Below, piece after piece: positions 6,431 through 10,259 of a stretch of DNA of 10,259 nt; position 1 is the first letter of the stretch; each line of letters opens with the position of its first letter. The notes beneath the pieces were generated by a model. It was not told the origin of the DNA and searched no databases. It saw only the letters and a program-made list of their open reading frames with translations. The stretch comes from Epulopiscium sp. Nele67-Bin004 (GTDB lineage: Bacteria > Bacillota_A > Clostridia > Lachnospirales > Cellulosilyticaceae), in assembly GCA_002007315.1 (NCBI GenBank), contig LNZQ01000064.1, positions 1-10,259 on the forward strand, given 5' to 3'. A program made the translations under genes and the position numbers.

Positions 6431-7609
6431 ATGCAAAATATTACAGTTGAAGAATGGAACAGTTTGGTAAAAGAATGTAACGGTGATGAACAAAAGGCTA
6501 CAGAGTGCCTTGATTCATATATCACAGCACTTGCAAGCGGAGTATTAGCAAGTGAGGCAATTACAACAAGTATTAAAAATGCTGGGTTGTATAACAAAAT
6601 GGCAAATAATTTATCTCACTACAACACTATGCGTGGTGGCACTAAAGGTTTTAAAGGCTTTGTGTTTGAAGAACTTCATGCAACGCAAGCAACTATTAAC
6701 GGACAGGCAACACAAGTTATCGCCAATAATGGTATTGCTGATTTTTATATATTAGATGCTGACGGCGGGACAACTTTAGCTCAAGCAAAAGTAGGGTACA
6801 AAACAGGTAAAGTTGATTGGGATGCATATGGTGATCAAACTATTGTTATTGATAAAGGCAATCAACAATTAATTGATAGTGCAAAAGCAGCTGGAAAAAA
6901 TGTAATTGAATCTGACATTTCTGCAAAACAAGCAGAGGCATTGTCTAAAGCTATGCAAATGGAAACAAAAATTACAGGTAAGCCTAATTCTACAATAGTA
7001 ACTAAAGGTTATTCAACTGCAAAAACTGTAGGACAAGCACACAATGCAGGTATTCAAGCAGGAATAAAAGGTGCACAATTTGGAGCAGGTATGAGTATAG
7101 GAGCAAATATTGTTGATGTTGCAAATGGGGATAAAGAATTTTCGGAAGCGGCTGAAGATGTTGCTGTTGATACGGTTGTTTCAGGAGCGACAAGCTATGC
7201 CGTTGGTGCAGCATCTTCAATAGTTGGAAGCACAGCAGTTGGAGCAAAAGCAATAGGGGCAGCATCTGGTGCAGTATCAGGAGTATCATCAGTCGCAACA
7301 GGAGCAGCAACAATGGCAGCAAATTCAGCGGTTGGAAGTGCAGCAATCGGAGCGGCATCAGCAACAACAGCGGCAGTAACAGGTGCAGCTACAGCAGCAA
7401 CGACAGCAATTACAAGTACAGCAGTTGGAGGAGCAGTTGCAGGAGCGGCTACAGCAGCAGGAGCGGTAGCAACAGGGGCAGCCACAGCAACAGTCGCTGC
7501 AATTGGAAGCACAGCAGTTGGAGCAACAGCTCTTGCGGCAGCACCAGTAGTAGTAACAGGAGCTGTTATTGGTGGTATAGCAAAAGGAATATCAGGGTGG
7601 TTTAGATAA
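6431..7609 (+). CDS. Putative Mrr-like nuclease domain fused to long Ala/Gly zipper tail
   Basis: A 392-residue protein with AGGAGG at 6417-6422 before ATG 6431. Residues 1-60 are a helical, mixed-charge head. Residues 70-145 contain KGFVFEELHA (Glu80/Glu81), NGIADFYIL (Asp104) and TTLAQAKVGY (Gln118-x-Lys120), in the order and spacing of the PD-(D/E)xK superfamily. The D...QxK form is the one seen in Mrr-type restriction domains, so a metal-dependent DNA or RNA cleaving activity is plausible. From about 250 to 386 the protein is almost only Ala, Gly, Val, Thr and Ser, with repeated GSTAVGA, GAATA and AVGGAVAGA motifs resembling glycine zippers, ending in GGIAKGISGWFR. The tail could insert in or cross membranes, or form a tight coiled packing. 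No classical signal peptide is seen. It is first in its operon, 19 nt ahead of a secreted stalk protein. A toxin or competition effector fits, but this is inference from motifs. It could also be a phage-derived structural or lysis protein. Confidence 0.6.
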   Translation: MQNITVEEWNSLVKECNGDEQKATECLDSYITALASGVLASEAITTSIKNAGLYNKMANNLSHYNTMRGGTKGFKGFVFEELHATQATINGQATQVIANNGIADFYILDADGGTTLAQAKVGYKTGKVDWDAYGDQTIVIDKGNQQLIDSAKAAGKNVIESDISAKQAEALSKAMQMETKITGKPNSTIVTKGYSTAKTVGQAHNAGIQAGIKGAQFGAGMSIGANIVDVANGDKEFSEAAEDVAVDTVVSGATSYAVGAASSIVGSTAVGAKAIGAASGAVSGVSSVATGAATMAANSAVGSAAIGAASATTAAVTGAATAATTAITSTAVGGAVAGAATAAGAVATGAATATVAAIGSTAVGATALAAAPVVVTGAVIGGIAKGISGWFR

Positions 7610-7628
7610 ATAAGAGGAGGAGAAACAA

Positions 7629-8057
7629 ATGAAAAAACTAGCATTAACTTTATTAGCATTCACACTAACAACACAAACGATACTTGCATCGGATTTCAAC
7701 TTAATTATTAACGGTGAAGTATCAACAACAGCATCACCAACGCAACAAAACGGTACAACGTTAGTACCAGTGCGATTTGTGAGCGAACAACTGGGCGGAC
7801 AAGTGAATTGGGACGCCGCAACAGAAACGGTAACTATTACAAGAGATGGGGTGGACATAGAGCTTAAAGTTGGTAGCACAAATGCCAAAATTAACGGGCA
7901 ATCGTCAACACTTACACTAGCACCAACAGTGCAAAACGGCACAACGATGATACCACTAAGATTTGTTTCGGAGGCGTTGAACGTGCCTGTTGATTGGGAC
8001 GCAGATACAAGCACGGTGCTTATAAATTCGGATAAAGCAGACTTGGCGAAGTTGCCA
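7629..8057 (+). repeat. Direct repeat unit 1: stalk-domain module
   Basis: The first 429 bp of the stalk gene recur at 8880-9308. I count about 18 base differences by eye, roughly 96% identity, mostly silent, with 4 amino-acid changes. The match begins at the start codon and stops abruptly after the LAKLP codons. Confidence 0.9.
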
Positions 8058-8534
8058 CCTAAAACTGCACAAACGCAAGGTTTTGATGCAATAACAATGT
8101 TAGATTATAAGTTTCCAAACTCAGAAAAAATATTCGATACGTTTAAAGAACACAGCATATCTCATAATTTAGTTGCAACTGGTAGTCGTGACTATTACAA
8201 TGCTTATGAATTAAGTGGCGATGGGTTTAGTGCACTAATGTACTTTGATGAAGCTACAACACCACCAATAGACCCTTTGGCTATAACATATATACAAGTA
8301 AACGAGGGTATAGTTGATGGTATAGTTATTGGCGAAACTACTGTACAGGAAGTGTTTGAAAAATATGGATACCGTGGGTCGTTAGGTCTATCAGAAATGG
8401 ATGGTACTTATGATGTTATATATAGCCTAATTGAGTTTAACGATATGTATATATCAATGTTTGTATCAGGAGAAACAGATAGTCCAACTACAAAGGTTAA
8501 GAAAGTAAGCTTGAAATTTACACCATATTTATAA
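7629..8534 (+). CDS. Secreted stalk-domain (copper amine oxidase N-like) protein, copy 1
   Basis: A 301-residue exported protein with a strong GAGGAGGAG site just before ATG 7629. Residues 1-20 form a signal peptide (MKK, a hydrophobic stretch, ILA-SD cleavage). Residues about 22-135 are two halves of the Cu_amine_oxidN1/stalk fold: FNLIINGE with NGTTLVPVRFVSEQLGG and WDAATETVTI, then INGQ with NGTTMIPLRFVSEAL and DWDADTSTVLI. This module is common in clostridial cell-surface and secreted proteins, where it probably serves as a scaffold. After a short linker, residues 152-301 are a different domain that contains DGIVIGETTVQE (residues 230-241) and ends YISMFVSGETDSPTTKVKKVSLKF. That domain shows faint similarity to the C-terminus of the second copy. 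No catalytic motif is recognised. The N-terminal 143 codons are almost identical to those of the copy at 8880. Confidence 0.85.
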   Translation: MKKLALTLLAFTLTTQTILASDFNLIINGEVSTTASPTQQNGTTLVPVRFVSEQLGGQVNWDAATETVTITRDGVDIELKVGSTNAKINGQSSTLTLAPTVQNGTTMIPLRFVSEALNVPVDWDADTSTVLINSDKADLAKLPPKTAQTQGFDAITMLDYKFPNSEKIFDTFKEHSISHNLVATGSRDYYNAYELSGDGFSALMYFDEATTPPIDPLAITYIQVNEGIVDGIVIGETTVQEVFEKYGYRGSLGLSEMDGTYDVIYSLIEFNDMYISMFVSGETDSPTTKVKKVSLKFTPYL

Positions 8535-8553
8535 GAAATTTGGGGAATGAATT

Positions 8554-8847
8554 ATGGTTCAATTAATTGGTTCAATTATTATATTATATTTTGGGTGGAA
8601 AGTTTTTACTATAGGTATTGGGATTTTAGCAGGAATGTTTAGTGTTCTATGGTGGATCGTTTCTCCGTTGTATAAGATTATATGGTGGGTAATATCTTCT
8701 ATTTTAAAGATAATAAAGTATATAAGGATAGCCTTTATGTATTTAAAAGAAAAATTTTTCTCTAAATTAGATATATTTTTTAATACAGATTTAGAAGTAT
8801 TAGCTGATATCGAGTTAATATCAGAAATGTTACAGATTATATGTTGA
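8554..8847 (+). CDS. Small Trp-rich membrane protein
   Basis: A 97-residue protein that I do not recognise. Residues 4-30 and 30-50 are strongly hydrophobic (IGSIIILYFGW, IGIGILAGMFSVLWWIVSPL, IIWWVISSILKII), suggesting two or three membrane passes. A basic stretch (KIIKYIRIAFMYLKEKFF) and an acidic tail (NTDLEVLADIELISEMLQ) follow. The start ATG 8554 has only a weak TGGGGA site, and it sits 19 nt after the first stalk gene and 32 nt before the second. It lies between the two near-identical stalk modules. The position beside a putative nuclease/zipper protein would suit an immunity or anchoring role, but the sequence gives no direct sign of that. Confidence 0.65.
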   Translation: MVQLIGSIIILYFGWKVFTIGIGILAGMFSVLWWIVSPLYKIIWWVISSILKIIKYIRIAFMYLKEKFFSKLDIFFNTDLEVLADIELISEMLQIIC

Positions 8848-8879
8848 AAATCAAATTAAAATAAAAGGGGACAAGGCAA

Positions 8880-9308
8880 ATGAAAAAACTAGCATTAACT
8901 TTATTAGCATTCACGCTAACAACACAAACGATACTTGCATCGGATTTTAACTTAATCATTAACGGTGAAGTGTCAACAACAGCATCACCAACGCAACAAA
9001 ACGGTACAACGTTAGTACCAGTGCGATTTGTGAGCGAACAACTTGGTGGACAAGTAGATTGGGACGCTACAACGGAAACGGTAACTATTACAAAAGACGG
9101 GGTGGACATAGAGCTTAAAGTGGGTAGCACAAACGCCAAAATTAACGGGCAATCGTCAACACTTACACTAGCACCAACAGTGCAAAACGGCACAACGATG
9201 ATACCACTAAGATTTGTTTCGGAGGCGTTGGACGTGCCTGTTGATTGGGACGCAGATACAAGCACGGTGCTTATAAATTCGGATAAAGCAGACTTGGCTA
9301 AGTTGCCT
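8880..9308 (+). repeat. Direct repeat unit 2: stalk-domain module
   Basis: Second copy of the 429-bp module at 7629-8057, in the same orientation, 822 bp after the end of the first. Recombination between the copies would delete the membrane protein gene and swap C-terminal domains. Confidence 0.9.
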
Positions 9309-9770
9309 GAAAAGCCGTTTGATATTGGGAAAATTATAGTCAACTCTAAAGATGACGATATGTTGTATTTGTATATATTCGAGGCACTTGGAGAGAACGG
9401 TGCAAGTAGTGCGGTAGTAGAGTCATCGTATGATAATACCGAAAGTATGATTGCAGTTATTGGGAAAAATATAAATGCAAATATGTTTTTCCATAATAAT
9501 AGCTCTCTTATAGGTTGGATGGAGCTTTACGCTGGTTCAATGTTTAATGGTGTTGAAGTCGGCAAAACAACTTTGCAAGAAGCTAAAAGTCTTTTAGGCG
9601 GGACAGTTAAAGTAGAGGATATTGATGAAATGAATTGGGTGCATTTTATAGAACTAGACTTAGGAGAAATTTCAATTATAATGTGGGGCGAAACATCAGA
9701 TTCAAATTCTGTAGTTGAACGACTAAGAGTAGGGTTTGATTCACCATTGCAACCAATTAGAACAAATTAA
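8880..9770 (+). CDS. Secreted stalk-domain (copper amine oxidase N-like) protein, copy 2
   Basis: A 296-residue paralogue of the protein at 7629. The signal peptide and both stalk halves differ at only four of the first 143 residues (N60D, A64T, R72K, N118D). The upstream spacer does not match, so the homology starts at the ATG; the ribosome site here is AAGGGGA. From residue 144 onward the sequence is unrelated at a glance: EKPFDIGKIIVNSKDDD and a Glu/Ser/Asn-rich globular region. It does keep NGVEVGKTTLQE (residues 223-234) and a closing ISIIMWGETSDSNSVVERLRVGF, which line up with the corresponding parts of copy 1. The C-terminal domains are therefore probably distant relatives that diversified while the stalk was kept uniform. 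The function of the C-terminal domain is unknown. This is the last gene before a strong terminator. Confidence 0.85.
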   Translation: MKKLALTLLAFTLTTQTILASDFNLIINGEVSTTASPTQQNGTTLVPVRFVSEQLGGQVDWDATTETVTITKDGVDIELKVGSTNAKINGQSSTLTLAPTVQNGTTMIPLRFVSEALDVPVDWDADTSTVLINSDKADLAKLPEKPFDIGKIIVNSKDDDMLYLYIFEALGENGASSAVVESSYDNTESMIAVIGKNINANMFFHNNSSLIGWMELYAGSMFNGVEVGKTTLQEAKSLLGGTVKVEDIDEMNWVHFIELDLGEISIIMWGETSDSNSVVERLRVGFDSPLQPIRTN

Positions 9771-9782
9771 TGGATTAATATT

Positions 9783-9812
9783 AGGGAGTGGCGTAGGCTG
9801 CTCTCTTTTTTT
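9783..9812 (+). terminator. Rho-independent terminator after the stalk operon
   Basis: AGGGAGTGG (9783-9791) pairs with CTGCTCTCT (9798-9806) around the loop CGTAGG, followed by a T run to 9812. The stem is identical to the terminator at 6050-6073 while the loop differs. Confidence 0.85.
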
Positions 9813-9943
9813 GTAAAAAAATATATTTTATGTGTATAAGCCAAAACTAAGTTGTCAATAATCTAATTACTAATATAGAAGATATTTTTATGATTATAAG
9901 ACAAAGAACAACCCCTAAAATTCTAAACTAATCCTCACAATCC

Positions 9944-9972
9944 TTGAATACTTGACAGCATTATGTTATAAT
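9944..9972 (+). promoter_or_regulatory. Sigma-A promoter of aspS
   Basis: TTGAAT (9944-9949) and a consensus TATAAT (9967-9972) are separated by 17 nt. The nearby TTGACA at 9952-9957 is only 9 nt from the same -10 and so cannot be its -35. The leader is about 40 nt, with a modest AAGAAGTGA-like ribosome site before ATG 10018. Confidence 0.7.
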
Positions 9973-10017
9973 CACTTTGTTTATATAAATTAAGAATATA
10001 AGAAAGAAGTGAAAAAT

Positions 10018-10259
10018 ATGCAATCAAGAACACATAATTGTAATGACCTTCGTAGCGAACATATCGGACAAAATGTAACGCTAGTAGGTTTTTATGAAAA
10101 TCTGCGTAAAGTGTCAAAAAATCTAGGATTTCTAGTGCTTAGAGATTTTTACGGTACAACACAAATCGTTATTGAAAATGAAGAAATGATGGACAAACTA
10201 GGCGAGCTTAACACAGAGTCTACACTACAATTTAACGGAGTTGTTAGAGAACGTTCTAG
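10018..10259 (+). CDS. aspS: Aspartyl-tRNA synthetase, N-terminal part (runs off the window)
   Basis: Eighty codons plus two bases are visible, with no stop before the edge. The sequence is the N-terminal OB-fold that binds the tRNA anticodon: SRTHNCNDLRSEHIGQNVTLVGF, a strand pair at GFLVLRDFYGTTQIVIE and the closing VVRERS. This matches the bacterial AspRS/class IIb synthetase opening RTH.C..L....G..V.L.GW...R...G..F..LRD..G..Q.V, in the form found in clostridia, with NLRKVSKNLG in place of the usual RRDLGG. The enzyme charges tRNA-Asp in the cytoplasm. The catalytic domain lies beyond the window. It has its own promoter and follows a terminator, so it is a housekeeping gene bordering the accessory region. 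Confidence 0.88.
   Translation, partial: MQSRTHNCNDLRSEHIGQNVTLVGFYENLRKVSKNLGFLVLRDFYGTTQIVIENEEMMDKLGELNTESTLQFNGVVRERS

Noticed and set aside
7002..7659. Minus-strand Leu-rich and Ala-rich open frames
   Set aside because: They are mirror translations of the repetitive GCA/ACA/GGA-rich zipper coding sequence and have no start signals.
7592..8014. Minus-strand frame opposite stalk gene 1, repeated opposite stalk gene 2 (8837-9343)
   Set aside because: It is the antisense shadow of the duplicated stalk module. The plus strand has the signal peptide, domain match and ribosome sites.
9952..9972. TTGACA with TATAAT as the aspS promoter
   Set aside because: The spacer is only 9 nt. TTGAAT at 9944 gives 17 nt.
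1..10259. CRISPR array, tRNA or rRNA genes
   Set aside because: No regularly spaced repeats and no tRNA- or rRNA-like sequence were seen. The only close repeats are the 12-nt leader units and zipper-coding repeats.

Overview
The window looks like a contig from an AT-rich, Gram-positive, clostridia-like bacterium, probably a gut symbiont of the Lachnospiraceae/Epulopiscium kind. The support is strong AGGAGG ribosome binding sites, sigma-A-type promoters, Rho-independent terminators, copper-amine-oxidase-N-like 'stalk' proteins and a clostridial-type aspartyl-tRNA synthetase start. The taxon is an inference. The first ~635 bases do not belong to this genome in style: they are more GC-rich and encode part of a vertebrate-type (fish-like) Ty3/gypsy reverse transcriptase. 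This may be host DNA joined to the contig during assembly, which would fit an animal-gut source.

Layout. (1) 1-635: retrotransposon RT/RNase H fragment. (2) 636-3962: a large bacterial protein kinase - NB-ARC (STAND ATPase) - TPR gene. Its kinase N-lobe is missing at the junction, and an in-frame TGA at 1680-1682 splits it. (3) 4041-5957: a compact ribosomally made peptide (RiPP) operon. It holds a small unknown protein, a radical SAM enzyme with a degenerate SPASM tail, an Ala/Gly-rich precursor peptide, a PqqD-like recognition protein and a second precursor peptide. The two precursors share the same leader layout, Y-x2-P-x-L-x8-G-[VI]-[VI]-P. (4) 5958-6430: terminator, AT-rich spacer, and a promoter region sharing a near-identical 19-nt box with the RiPP promoter. 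(5) 6431-9770: a 392-residue protein with a putative Mrr-like nuclease core and a long Ala/Gly zipper tail, a stalk-domain secreted protein, a small membrane protein, and a second stalk-domain protein, closed by a terminator whose stem matches the one at 6050. (6) 9944-10259: a sigma-A promoter and the first 80 codons of aspS.

How it may work together. The RiPP operon and the nuclease/zipper operon carry the same box at the same 12-nt distance from a TATAAT, so they are probably co-regulated. A reasonable model is that the radical SAM enzyme, guided by the PqqD-like protein, modifies the two Cys-free Ala-rich peptides, and that the nuclease-like protein, secreted stalk proteins and membrane protein belong to the same competitive or envelope programme. 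Only the shared promoter box and gene order support this link directly. No exporter, protease or immunity gene is recognisable in the window.
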